Part shown: positions 42,652-50,957 of the stretch, one piece after another
Position numbering within the stretch: the stretch's first letter is position 1
Layout of the letters: the number at the start of each line of letters is the position of its first letter
Assembly (NCBI RefSeq): GCF_023684385.1
Contig: NZ_JAGSOJ010000007.1
Location: 62,001 to 126,000 of the forward strand
Direction: 5' to 3'
DNA length: 64,000 nt
Source: Oceanirhabdus seepicola
GTDB taxonomy: Bacteria; Bacillota; Clostridia; Clostridiales; Clostridiaceae
Translations under genes and position numbers: made by a program
The notes under the pieces: model-generated
The model's database searches: none
Seen by the model: only the letters and a program-made list of their open reading frames with translations
What the model was told of the DNA's origin: nothing

Positions 42652-43105
42652 ACTTAAGAAAAAGAAGGGATTATCATTAATAGAGATGCTACTTGCATTA
42701 GCTTTTTTTTCAATAATCAATGGCTTTTTGATAACTATGCTGTCTTTTACCCTTAAAATGTGGACAGTAACTTATTCAGACAATATGAAAGAAAATAATG
42801 AATTAAATGTAAGCTTGTATCTTAAAAGAGAGATAGAAAATCAAAAAAATCTCAATTTATTAGTTAGAGAAGATTTAATTGAAATTGAAAGAAGTGATAA
42901 GAAAATAATACTTAGTTCCACTAAGGGGAATTTAAAAGTGAAATATATTGATGAATGGGGCAGAAAGTTAAAAGAAAATATAATTATGAAAAATATTGAG
43001 AAAATAGAATTCAAAGAGAAAGGAGAACTCTTATATATTATTTTAAGTAAGGATGGTGATGAAAGGCATTGGGTGTTTCAAAGAAAAGAATGGGTGGATT
43101 TTTAG
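42635..43105 (+). CDS. Prepilin-like protein 3
   Basis: 156 residues. KKKKG-LSLIEMLLALAFFSIIN is a standard prepilin N-terminus with Glu at +5. The extracytoplasmic part (about 40-156) is short and charged, resembling ComGF/GspJ-type minor pseudopilins. It overlaps the fourth gene by 37 nt. Confidence 0.82.
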   Translation: MFREIRLKKKKGLSLIEMLLALAFFSIINGFLITMLSFTLKMWTVTYSDNMKENNELNVSLYLKREIENQKNLNLLVREDLIEIERSDKKIILSSTKGNLKVKYIDEWGRKLKENIIMKNIEKIEFKEKGELLYIILSKDGDERHWVFQRKEWVDF

Positions 43106-43500
43106 TAACCACGTTAATATTAGGCTCATTGTTAATTGCTTTTTTGCTCATTCTTTATAAGTACCATTCACAAAATGATAAATACAATAGAGAAGTTAGA
43201 TTAATATCATACACAAACTATACCACTGATTTTGAATTCAGAATACAAAAATTTTATGGATTTTTAATTTATTTAAAAGAAAATGAGAAGTTAGGTTCTT
43301 TTTTAGATGAAGAAATGCAAGAAAAAATGAAAGAACAAGGTTTTTTAAATTATAGAGTAAATCAAATGAACAAAGAAGTAGAACTAATATTTGAAAAAGA
43401 TCAATATTTTAATTATAATGTAATTTTTGGATATAATCATAAAAATGAGTTTAAATTAGTAATAAAAAGTATCCAGGAAACAAGAAAAAATGAGAATTAA
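43069..43500 (+). CDS. Prepilin-like protein 4, lacking Glu+5
   Basis: 143 residues from a TTG at 43069, or 136 from ATG 43090. The motif KKRMGG-FLVTTLILGSLLIAF has the Gly and hydrophobic helix of prepilins but Thr at the +5 position. Tip pseudopilins of the GspK/ComGG type also lack this Glu, so it may be the tip subunit of the set. Function is inferred from cluster and N-terminus alone. Confidence 0.7.
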   Translation: MGVSKKRMGGFLVTTLILGSLLIAFLLILYKYHSQNDKYNREVRLISYTNYTTDFEFRIQKFYGFLIYLKENEKLGSFLDEEMQEKMKEQGFLNYRVNQMNKEVELIFEKDQYFNYNVIFGYNHKNEFKLVIKSIQETRKNEN

Positions 43501-43777
43501 AATCATATATATTGGTCATATTATTAATGAATAGTTGAAAATAGACCTTTATTCTGTTAAAATACTAATGGTGTATATGTTATTTGGTAAATATATACCG
43601 TAGTGGTTTATTAAAGAGTTTTACATTACTATTGATGTATTTATGATACCTATGACTACTAATATGCTATGTTTTACAGGTTTTATTGTAATATACATAG
43701 TAAGTTTTTGTTTTTAAATACCATGAATTTATTTTTAAATTTATGAGTATGGTGAAATATAATTTTGGAGGGATAAT

Positions 43778-44338
43778 ATGATTTCAGCAGGAGATTTTAG
43801 AAAAGGTGTTACTTTTGAAGAGAATGGACAAGTTTTTACAATAATTGATTTCTTACATGTAAAACCAGGTAAGGGAGCTGCATTCGTAAAGACTAAACTT
43901 AGAAACGTTATTAATGGTGGGATAGTAGAAAAATCTTATAACCCAACAGCTAAAGTACAAGATGTTGTTATTGAAAGAAAAGAAATGCAATATTTATATA
44001 ATGATGGTGAGTTATACTACTTCATGGACCAAGAAACATATGAGCAAATTCCTTTGAATCTTGATATGGTTGAGCAAGCTATTAAGTATCTTAAAGAGAA
44101 TATGTTTGCAATAATTAAATTCTTCAAGGGAGAGGCTTTCTCAGTAGAACCACCTAACTTTGTTGAATTACAAATTGTAGAAACAGAACCAGCAGTAAAA
44201 GGAAATACTGCAAGTAGTAACGTAACTAAGCCAGCAAAATTAGAAACTGGAGCAGTTATTAATGTACCTATGTTTGTTAATGAAGATGATATAATCAGAG
44301 TTGATACTAGAACAGAAGAGTACATGGAAAGAGTTTAA
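43778..44338 (+). CDS. efp: Elongation factor P
   Basis: 186 residues, the usual size. KOW-like N-terminal domain with VKPGKGAAFVKTKLRNV, whose lysine in PGKGAA lies at the modifiable loop position, then two OB domains (YLYNDGELYYFMDQETYEQI; ALKxx-type C-terminus with ETGAVINVPMFVNEDDIIRVDTRTEEYMER). EF-P relieves ribosomal stalling at polyproline. GGAGGGATA precedes the ATG. The 277-bp upstream stretch has no gene and only AT-rich inverted repeats. Confidence 0.97.
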   Translation: MISAGDFRKGVTFEENGQVFTIIDFLHVKPGKGAAFVKTKLRNVINGGIVEKSYNPTAKVQDVVIERKEMQYLYNDGELYYFMDQETYEQIPLNLDMVEQAIKYLKENMFAIIKFFKGEAFSVEPPNFVELQIVETEPAVKGNTASSNVTKPAKLETGAVINVPMFVNEDDIIRVDTRTEEYMERV

Positions 44339-44350
44339 TTTAAAAACATA

Positions 44351-44595
44351 GTTGAGAGTGGAAAGTGGAGAGTTGAGAACGAATGACATTTCACTCTGTG
44401 AAATTTTAATCCCTATTGTCTTTGGACAATGGGGATTTGCTCGTTTAATTATAAATTAAATTTTGCATTTTAAATACAATATTGTATTTCTTGAATAAAT
44501 GAGTAACTACTATTTGTCTTATAGAAAAACAAGATTTAGTTTCTGCGTAAGCCGAAACCTCCATCGTTCTCCACTCTCCACTCACAACTCTCAAC
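44351..44595. repeat. Complete family M element with heptamer terminal inverted repeats
   Basis: About 245 bp. The left end is four heptamers (GTTGAGA, GTGGAAA, GTGGAGA, GTTGAGA) then ACGAATGA; the right end is the inverse (CCATCGT, then TCTCCAC, TCTCCAC, TCACAAC, TCTCAAC). Between them lie hairpins TTTCAC-tct-GTGAAA, CCCTATTGTC-tttg-GACAATGGGG, TTTAATT-ata-AATTAAA, AATACAATATTGTATT and GTTTC...GAAAC. No transposase ORF is present, so it is MITE-like. A + strand frame at 44499-44699 inside it is not considered a gene. Confidence 0.78.
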
Positions 44596-44623
44596 TTTCT
44601 CGAAGTTTTATTATTCTTTATGT

Positions 44624-44647
44624 GCACGCAACTGCGTGCTTTTTTTT
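44624..44647 (+). terminator. GCACGC hairpin terminator
   Basis: GCACGC-aact-GCGTGC followed by eight T residues; ends transcription from efp after the repeat element. Confidence 0.85.
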
Positions 44648-44680
44648 AAGCCTATGCATAGCATATGGCTTATTTTTTTG
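44648..44680 (+). terminator. Second terminator in tandem
   Basis: AAGCC...GGCTT with inner ATGC-at-GCAT-like pairing, followed by ATTTTTTTG. Two terminators in tandem insulate spoIIIAA. Confidence 0.75.
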
Positions 44681-44756
44681 TAATAATTTTCGGTTGTAGT
44701 AAATAAGAATTTATATATAGGGTCATATATAAGTTCCCTGTGGGAGGATAAGGATT

Positions 44757-45647
44757 ATGGTTGATGAGTTTATGAAAGTATTATCACCTGAAATATTTAC
44801 AAGAGTGAAATCTTGTGTTAATTCAATACAAGAAATAAGGGTAAGATGTGGCAAAAAATTGATTGGAATAACACATAACGGAGAAAAAAGATTTGATTAT
44901 ATTGTTACACCCTATGATATAGATGTAATCGTTAAAAAGATAAGTCAATTTTCTAGATATGCTTTTAATGATGAGATAAAGCAAGGGTTTATTACAATAA
45001 AAGGTGGACATAGAGTCGGGCTGTGTGGTTCATGTGTGTTAGAAAAAGGAGAAATTAAGACCTTGAGAAACATATCTTCACTAAATATTAGAAGAGCTAA
45101 TGAGATAATAGGGTCCTCGGATAAAGTTATTAATGAGATTATAACCAATGAGGGAATAAATAACACTATAATAATATCTCCTCCAAGATGTGGGAAAACA
45201 ACATTGCTTAGAGATATAGCCAGAGTTTTATCAGACAAGCATAAAATGAACGTTTGTATTATTGACGAGAGAGGAGAAATAGGAGCGTGTAGTGATGGAA
45301 TACCTCAATTAAACGTAGGATGTAGAACTGATGTTTTTGATAGGTGTCCTAAGAGTAAAGGAATAATGTTGGCAATAAGGAGTTTATCCCCTGATGTAAT
45401 AGTGTGTGATGAGATTGGAACAGAAGAGGATATGATAAGTATTATAATGGCTGTGAATTCTGGTGTTAAGATTATAACATCAATTCATGGATTCGATGTA
45501 ACTGATCTTTACAAAAAGAAAGTATATTCTAGAATAATTGAACATAAAGTTTTTAAAAGAGCAATTATTTTGAATAATTTAGAAAAAGTAGGGGATGTAT
45601 CATCAATTGTAGACCTTGATAATAGGGAGGGAGATGAAGATGTTTAA
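44757..45647 (+). CDS. spoIIIAA: Stage III sporulation protein AA (ATPase)
   Basis: 296 residues. Secretion-type ATPase with Walker A SPPRCGKTTLLRDIARVLSD, Walker B-like SPDVIVCDEIGTEED and the arginine-rich N-terminal part (QEIRVRCGKK; GFITIKGGHRVGLCG). In sporulating cells SpoIIIAA is thought to power the SpoIIIA-SpoIIQ channel joining mother cell and forespore. GGGAGGATAAGG lies upstream. A CATATATAA motif at 44724 could be a weak sigma-E-type -10, unproven. First gene of the eight-gene operon. Confidence 0.96.
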   Translation: MVDEFMKVLSPEIFTRVKSCVNSIQEIRVRCGKKLIGITHNGEKRFDYIVTPYDIDVIVKKISQFSRYAFNDEIKQGFITIKGGHRVGLCGSCVLEKGEIKTLRNISSLNIRRANEIIGSSDKVINEIITNEGINNTIIISPPRCGKTTLLRDIARVLSDKHKMNVCIIDERGEIGACSDGIPQLNVGCRTDVFDRCPKSKGIMLAIRSLSPDVIVCDEIGTEEDMISIIMAVNSGVKIITSIHGFDVTDLYKKKVYSRIIEHKVFKRAIILNNLEKVGDVSSIVDLDNREGDEDV

Positions 45648-46158
45648 GGTCATAAGTTATTTAATTATAATCGTTGGATCCACCTCAATTGGCATTTTGT
45701 ATGGAGAAAGCATGAAAAAAAGACTTCAGCAACTTTATGAAATGGATAGAATAATGCTATCTATTAGTAATGAAATTACATACCTTATGACCCCTTTGCC
45801 AGAACTTTTTATGCGTATAGCAGAAGATTCAACTAGTGAGTTCAAGAAGTTTTTCACAAATATAAGTATTAGGATGGTAAACGGGGAATTATATGATATT
45901 TTTGACGCATATAAAAGTGTTAGGGACGAGCTGTCTAGTGAATTTTACTTTAAAGAAGCAGATATTAAGGTAATAGATGGTTTTTTCAGAAATCTTGGAA
46001 ATAATGACGTTCGAGGGGAACAAAACTCAATTGAGTATTTCAGATTAAAAATGAAAAGGATTATTGAAGAGGCAGATAAAAAACTTAAGAAAGACTATAA
46101 ACTAGTGACTTCACTATCATTTGCGCTTGGGTTAGTAGTAGTAATTATTATTTTATAG
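45640..46158 (+). CDS. spoIIIAB: Stage III sporulation protein AB
   Basis: 172 residues from ATG 45640 (MFKVISYL), which has AGGGAGGG 8 nt upstream and overlaps spoIIIAA by 8 nt. One N-terminal membrane helix, a long helical domain similar to GspF-type platform proteins (RLQQLYEMDRIMLSISNEIT, PLPELFMRIAED), and a C-terminal helix. It is probably a membrane platform of the channel. Confidence 0.93.
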   Translation: MFKVISYLIIIVGSTSIGILYGESMKKRLQQLYEMDRIMLSISNEITYLMTPLPELFMRIAEDSTSEFKKFFTNISIRMVNGELYDIFDAYKSVRDELSSEFYFKEADIKVIDGFFRNLGNNDVRGEQNSIEYFRLKMKRIIEEADKKLKKDYKLVTSLSFALGLVVVIIIL

Positions 46159-46170
46159 AGGGGGATACCA

Positions 46171-46365
46171 ATGGAAGTAGCTTTGATACTAAAAATTGCA
46201 GGTATAGGATTTTTGTTAGCAATAATTGATAAGGTTCTTAAAGGAGCAGGTAAAGGAGATTGGGCACAGGTTGTTGATTTAGTAGGTATTATAGTTGTTA
46301 TCTTAATGATACTTTCTCTAATAAGTCAGCTATTTACATCAGTTAAGACTATTTTCCAGTTATAG
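46171..46365 (+). CDS. spoIIIAC: Stage III sporulation protein AC
   Basis: 64 residues with two membrane helices; GIGFLLAIIDKVLKGAGKGDW and VVDLVGIIVVILMILSLISQLF are typical. It lies 12 nt after spoIIIAB and 9 nt before spoIIIAD. Thought to form part of the membrane base of the channel. Confidence 0.95.
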   Translation: MEVALILKIAGIGFLLAIIDKVLKGAGKGDWAQVVDLVGIIVVILMILSLISQLFTSVKTIFQL

Positions 46366-46374
46366 GAGGAGATT

Positions 46375-46764
46375 ATGGAGATACTCAAGATTATATCGGT
46401 GGCATTTATAGCAATGATATTATATTTAGCATTAAAAGATGAAAAAAAAGAGTTGGCATATTTTGTCCTCTTATCAAGCGGTATTATAATCATCATTTTC
46501 ATCATTCCCAAGATGAAAGCAATAGTTCTTTTTTTAGAGAGCGTTTCAATAAAAACCGGTGTGGATATTATTTATCTGAACACTATATTTAAAATTTTAG
46601 GAATAGCTTATTTAACTACTTTCTGTACAGAGTTATGCAAGGATGCAGGTGCTTCATCATTAGCTTCAAAAGTTGAAGTTGCAGGTAAGGTTATTATACT
46701 TTCCTTAGGGGTACCGATCTTAATGGCTGTATTAAAATCTATCGTGAGCATAATAAGCGCATGA
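46375..46764 (+). CDS. spoIIIAD: Stage III sporulation protein AD
   Basis: 129 residues with four membrane helices; the segment VDIIYLNTIFKILGIAYLTTF and CTELCKDAGASSLASKVEVA is the conserved SpoIIIAC/AD core. It overlaps spoIIIAE by 4 nt (ATGA). Role as a polytopic channel subunit is by family knowledge. Confidence 0.95.
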   Translation: MEILKIISVAFIAMILYLALKDEKKELAYFVLLSSGIIIIIFIIPKMKAIVLFLESVSIKTGVDIIYLNTIFKILGIAYLTTFCTELCKDAGASSLASKVEVAGKVIILSLGVPILMAVLKSIVSIISA

Positions 46765-47936
46765 TTAGAAAAATTATTAGAAACTGTTTAATAGTTCTAG
46801 TCCTGTTAGTTGCTTTTCCTAGTAGTGTTGTTAGTGCAATGGATGGTAATGAAGGGGTAACACTTGATAGTGAAGAGCTAGGTAAAATAAATAAGCTATA
46901 TCAATACATATCAAATCTAGGGAATGATTATGAAATAATAAGAGACATGAATCCAAAGGAAATTGTGGAAAGTTATATGAAAGAGGGCGACGGTGGGATG
47001 ACAGCTAAGGATATCGGAAGAATAATCTCGCTTTATATAACAAGAGAAATAAGAGTAGTATTTAAAATGTTAGCTTCATTAGTTGTAATATGTTTAATTT
47101 GCGGGTTACTAACACAGTTGCAAGCTGCATTTGCTGAGAATGAGATATCCAATATAGCATATTATGTTTGTTATTCTATGGTTTTGTTGATTATAGGAAA
47201 TAGTTTTTATGTAACCCTTAATTTAGCTAAGGATACCATAAATGCTATTGCTAATTTTATGGACGCATTGATGCCTGTACTGATTATGCTTTTAGCCAGT
47301 GTAGGTGGATTCACACAAGCAGTTTTGATGGATCCAATTATAATGTTTGTTGTGAATTTTTCAGCTAGAGTTATAGTGAATTTTGTTTTTCCAATGATAG
47401 TTCTTAGTTTTGTATTATCATTTGTAAATAACTTATCTAGTGAGAATAAAGTTAAAAGCTTAAGTAAGCTCTTTGGTGAGGTAACGCTTTGGGTACAGGG
47501 CCTTATGTTGACTGTTTTCGTGGGTATCGTAACTATTAGAAGTATGGTATCAAGTTCCATAGATGAGGTTACATTAAAAACAGCGAAATTTACTGTGGAC
47601 AAGTTTATACCTGTTGTAGGAAAAGCATTATCAGATGCACTAGCAACAATTGCAGGTTATTCAATATTATTAAAAAATGCTATAGGTTCTTTGGGGGTTA
47701 TTGTTTTAATAGTAATAATACTTATGCCAATAATAAAAATCATGATCTTAGGTTTTATGTTTAAACTATCTGCAGCAATTATTGAACCAATAAGTGATAG
47801 TAAGATAGTTAATGTAATTAATGAAGCTGGAAAGGCAGTTATCTTAATTTTGAGTTGTGTTATTTGTATTTCAATAATGTGTTTTATTATGATTGCAATT
47901 GTGGCTGGAACAGGTAAAGGGATAATGTTCAGTTAG
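46761..47936 (+). CDS. spoIIIAE: Stage III sporulation protein AE
   Basis: 391 residues: a signal-like N-terminus (about 1-27), an extracytoplasmic part, then about eight membrane helices. Family markers are NFMDALMPVLIMLLASVGGF, SFVNNLSSENKVKSLSKLFG and TLKTAKFTVDKFIPVVGKAL. The largest membrane subunit of the SpoIIIA complex, required for forespore maintenance. Start overlaps spoIIIAD by 4 nt. Confidence 0.96.
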   Translation: MIRKIIRNCLIVLVLLVAFPSSVVSAMDGNEGVTLDSEELGKINKLYQYISNLGNDYEIIRDMNPKEIVESYMKEGDGGMTAKDIGRIISLYITREIRVVFKMLASLVVICLICGLLTQLQAAFAENEISNIAYYVCYSMVLLIIGNSFYVTLNLAKDTINAIANFMDALMPVLIMLLASVGGFTQAVLMDPIIMFVVNFSARVIVNFVFPMIVLSFVLSFVNNLSSENKVKSLSKLFGEVTLWVQGLMLTVFVGIVTIRSMVSSSIDEVTLKTAKFTVDKFIPVVGKALSDALATIAGYSILLKNAIGSLGVIVLIVIILMPIIKIMILGFMFKLSAAIIEPISDSKIVNVINEAGKAVILILSCVICISIMCFIMIAIVAGTGKGIMFS

Positions 47937-47951
47937 GCATAGGAGGTAAAT

Positions 47952-48545
47952 ATGATAGAGCTAATTAAAGACTGGATTATAAGCATTAGTACTATGATTG
48001 TTCTAATGACAGCCGTTGAATTAATATTACCCAGTAATAAGTTAAAAAAATATTGCAAATTTGTTATGGGATTAATTTTAATGTTGGTAATAATAAATCC
48101 TATAATAATTGCTTTAAAACCTTCTTCGGCTATTAATATAAATTTCGATGAATATAATTATGACTTTCAAGAAAGAGATTCTTATGATTATGAAAAGTAT
48201 AGGGATAAAAATATCGATAGTACACTCAAAGTATTCAGAAAGAATATTGAAAAAGAATGCATGAAGAGTTTGAATGATGAATTTCCAAATTCAGAATTTA
48301 GTGTAGATATAGATGTTAGCTATGATGACTCAGAAGGTATGTTTAAAATAGATGAGGTTTCAGTTGGGGTGAATGGAAGTAGTAATGTGAAGAGAGTAAA
48401 GCCTGTTGTAATAAGTAAGAATAAGAGTGTAAAACATGAGGAGCAAAACAATAATAATGAGAACCTAAGTAAAATTAAAAAAAGATTAGGAAAACTTTTA
48501 GATTTGGATGAAAAATTGGTTAATGTATATTCACTTGAAGACTGA
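47952..48545 (+). CDS. spoIIIAF: Stage III sporulation protein AF
   Basis: 197 residues; two N-terminal membrane helices (about 8-27 and 35-55, IISISTMIVLMTAVELILP and FVMGLILMLVIINPII) followed by a soluble domain that resembles ring-building motifs (about 90-150) and an Asn-rich tail. The AGGAGG ribosome binding site is 15 nt after spoIIIAE. Confidence 0.93.
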   Translation: MIELIKDWIISISTMIVLMTAVELILPSNKLKKYCKFVMGLILMLVIINPIIIALKPSSAININFDEYNYDFQERDSYDYEKYRDKNIDSTLKVFRKNIEKECMKSLNDEFPNSEFSVDIDVSYDDSEGMFKIDEVSVGVNGSSNVKRVKPVVISKNKSVKHEEQNNNNENLSKIKKRLGKLLDLDEKLVNVYSLED

Positions 48546-48623
48546 TGTAAATATTGTAGTAATAATCCAATTGTAAGGGTTATAAAATATAGAAAATTAG
48601 AATTCTAATTGGGAGGTAAAATT

Positions 48624-49304
48624 GTGAGCGAAAATAAAAAACATATCTTAGACGTTTTTATTAATAATACTGTGCTTAATAGCATATTAAATATAGTAAA
48701 AAAGCTTTTTCCAAAAGAGAAAAAGGGAAGGAAAATATACAACGGAATTATCATAATCCTATTTCTAGTATTGGGGGCATTAAGTTTTAATCTGGTGAAT
48801 AGTGCTTTTAAACAAGGAAGTATCAATAATTATGATAATAATGTAATGCCAACTCAGGGCATTAAAGATGAAAAATTTTTAAATACTGAAGTGAGTGACT
48901 ATAAGAAAAATAAAGAAAATGAACTAACAACTATTCTCGATGATATACAGGGAGGGGGCAAAATAACAGTAATGATGCATTTTGAGAGTAGTGAAGAAAA
49001 GGTCATTGCAACAAATATCAATGACTCTGTAAGCATAACAGAGGAGACTGATGATAATGGAGGTACGAGAATGATAAACACCAACCAAGATGGAAGAACT
49101 GTTGTCACTGTAAATGAAGGTGATAAGACAAAACCGTTAGTAACTAAAGTGGTCGAGCCAAAAGTTATTGGAGTAATCGTTGTGGCAGAAGGTGCATCAG
49201 ATAGCTTGGTTAGACAAAGTATAAAACAAGCTGTATTAACCCTATATGATCTAAAATCAGATCAAGTAGAGGTTTACCCAGTTGGGTGTGAGTATAAGAA
49301 TTAA
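48624..49304 (+). CDS. spoIIIAG: Stage III sporulation protein AG
   Basis: 226 residues from GTG 48624 with GGGAGG 8 nt upstream; a TTG at 48609 in the same frame overlaps that site. One membrane helix (about 40-60; IYNGIIIILFLVLGALSF) and a ring-building domain (about 95-220) with DDIQGGGKITVMMHFESSEE and a C-terminal KVIGVIVVAEGASDSLVRQ. It forms the large ring of the channel in the intermembrane space. Confidence 0.95.
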   Translation: MSENKKHILDVFINNTVLNSILNIVKKLFPKEKKGRKIYNGIIIILFLVLGALSFNLVNSAFKQGSINNYDNNVMPTQGIKDEKFLNTEVSDYKKNKENELTTILDDIQGGGKITVMMHFESSEEKVIATNINDSVSITEETDDNGGTRMINTNQDGRTVVTVNEGDKTKPLVTKVVEPKVIGVIVVAEGASDSLVRQSIKQAVLTLYDLKSDQVEVYPVGCEYKN

Positions 49305-49324
49305 GATGATATGGAGGGAAAATA

Positions 49325-49816
49325 ATGGATAGAAAGCAAGCAGGGATTCTTGTTTCTTTATTAGTATTAATTGTCATTATAGGAGTGGCTTCATGGAGAT
49401 TAAACGGTGATTTGCCAGAATTGAATTCTCCAGTTGGAAGTATAGGAGTTCAACAAAGTGAAGATGATACTGATGATTTTATCAAAGACATAATTAAAAG
49501 AGATAATACATCAGCTGCAAATATGCAAATTCTTCAAAATTTAATAGATGATGAAAGTACTCCTGAAGAAGAAAGAGCTACCGCTCTAGCATTACAAATA
49601 AGAATGGTAGAACAACTTGAGAAAGAGCAGAGTTTAGAGAGAGAACTTAAAGCTAAAGGATATGAAAATGTATTATGCCTAGTTGCAGAAGATTTCAATA
49701 ATATTAAGGTTTATGTTAAAGAAGAAGAGGAACTATCAAGTGAACAACTTGCACAAATTAGATCTATTGTTGTATCACAGACTAGTATCAGAGAAGTTGA
49801 AATTTCTAGAAAATAA
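49325..49816 (+). CDS. spoIIIAH: Stage III sporulation protein AH
   Basis: 163 residues; one membrane helix (about 7-25), then the YscJ-like ring domain (about 60-160) with DDFIKDIIKRDNTSAANMQ and VLCLVAEDFNNIKVYVKEEE. SpoIIIAH binds SpoIIQ of the forespore to connect the two membranes. Last gene of the operon. accB and accC, which often follow in Bacilli, are absent. Confidence 0.95.
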   Translation: MDRKQAGILVSLLVLIVIIGVASWRLNGDLPELNSPVGSIGVQQSEDDTDDFIKDIIKRDNTSAANMQILQNLIDDESTPEEERATALALQIRMVEQLEKEQSLERELKAKGYENVLCLVAEDFNNIKVYVKEEEELSSEQLAQIRSIVVSQTSIREVEISRK

Positions 49817-49895
49817 TAAAAACGTTGAAGAGTTTGCTCCTATTTGGTATAATTACAATAATTAAATACCTAAGGTTGATTAGGGGGTAAGATAA

Positions 49896-50306
49896 ATGGA
49901 AGAAAAAAAAGCTGTAGAAAAAATCGAAGAAATGGAAACAGGAACTGTTAAGATATCTGATGAGGTTATTGGCGTAATAGCTAACTTAGCAATTAATGAT
50001 GTAAATGGAATTGTTGGTAGCACATCAGGTATAGTAGAAGGTTTCACAAATATGTTCAGCAAGAAGAACTTACATAAGGGTATTAAGATCTCCTTTGAAG
50101 AAAATAAAGCACTTATTGATCTTAATATTATTGTTGAGTATGGTGTAAAGATTCAAGACGTATGCCATGAAGCTCAGAAAGCAGTGAAAACTCAAGTTGA
50201 AACAATGACTGGAATTGATGTGGAAGCTGTAAATATCTATGTTCATGACGTAGTGATACCTAAAAAAAATGAATCCATTTTAGAAGAAGAAGCAATTACT
50301 GAATAA
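49896..50306 (+). CDS. yqhY: Asp23/Gls24-family protein (YqhY-like)
   Basis: 136 residues. Asp23 fold with TGTVKISDEVIGVIANLAIND at the N-terminus and GIKISFEENKALIDLNIIVEYG in the centre. Members are widespread in Bacillota and linked to cell-envelope stress and lipid synthesis; YqhY lies next to nusB here, as is common. The stop codon is inside the first unit of a triple terminator repeat. Confidence 0.93.
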   Translation: MEEKKAVEKIEEMETGTVKISDEVIGVIANLAINDVNGIVGSTSGIVEGFTNMFSKKNLHKGIKISFEENKALIDLNIIVEYGVKIQDVCHEAQKAVKTQVETMTGIDVEAVNIYVHDVVIPKKNESILEEEAITE

Positions 50307-50440
50307 AAAATGCACACCTAGTGTGCATTTTTTTTCGAATAAACAATCAATGAATAAAAAATGAACACCTAGTGTGCATTTTTTTTTCGAAAAAATGATC
50401 AATGAATAAAAAATGAACACTTAGTGTGTATTTTCTGTTG
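50301..50440 (+). terminator. Three tandem copies of a terminator hairpin
   Basis: A unit of about 51 bp, GAATAAAAAATG then CACACCTAGTGTGCATTTTTTTTCG, is repeated three times (starts near 50301, 50352, 50404). The first copy includes the yqhY stop codon. Copies 2 and 3 carry changes in the stem (AACAC, CTTAG, TGTAT) that weaken it. These arose by tandem duplication. Confidence 0.85.
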
Positions 50441-50550
50441 TGGTTTAAAAAAAATTAAGGTATTATATATAGTTGTGATAAATAAGATAAAAATGTGGTA
50501 AAATTATAATACCAAAGGGAAAATAGGTAGTTATATATAAGGAGGCAAAT

Positions 50551-50946
50551 ATGAACAGAAGAAAATCAAGAGAAGTTGCCATGAAAATTCTTTTTTCAAT
50601 GACAATTAGCGGTGAAGAAATAACAGGAGCAATGGAGAATTTCAAAATAGCGGAATTTGACGAACTTGATCAAGTTGATTTTGAATATGTACAAATGATT
50701 CTTGAAGGTGTTGCAGAACATAAAGAAGATATTGATAAGAATATCCAAGAGAAACTTCATAATTGGAAAATCAGTAGACTTTCTAATATGAGTTTAACAA
50801 TAATGCGAATTGCTATTTTTGAGATAGAGAATGTGGAAGATGTTCCTGCTAAAGTTGCAGTTAACGAAGCTATTGAATTAGGTAAGATATACTGTGAAGA
50901 TAAAGCTAAGGATTTAATAAATGGAGTATTACATAACTTCGTTTAA
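50551..50946 (+). CDS. nusB: Transcription antitermination factor NusB
   Basis: 131 residues, all-helical fold. MNRRKSREVAMKILFSM at the N-terminus, IQEKLHNWKISRLSNMSLTI in the centre and PAKVAVNEAIELGKIYCEDK near the end are the family marks. NusB with NusE binds boxA for rRNA antitermination. The ribosome binding site is AAGGAGGC. It is 11 nt from folD. Confidence 0.96.
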   Translation: MNRRKSREVAMKILFSMTISGEEITGAMENFKIAEFDELDQVDFEYVQMILEGVAEHKEDIDKNIQEKLHNWKISRLSNMSLTIMRIAIFEIENVEDVPAKVAVNEAIELGKIYCEDKAKDLINGVLHNFV

Positions 50947-50957
50947 GGAGTGATTTT

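Noticed and set aside
44499..44699. 66-codon + strand ORF
   Set aside because: It runs through the right end of the repeat element and two terminators; no ribosome binding site and Cys/Phe/Ser-rich composition.
50301..50440. CRISPR-like short repeats
   Set aside because: Only three units, with no unique spacers of constant length; each unit is a terminator hairpin, so tandem duplication explains it.
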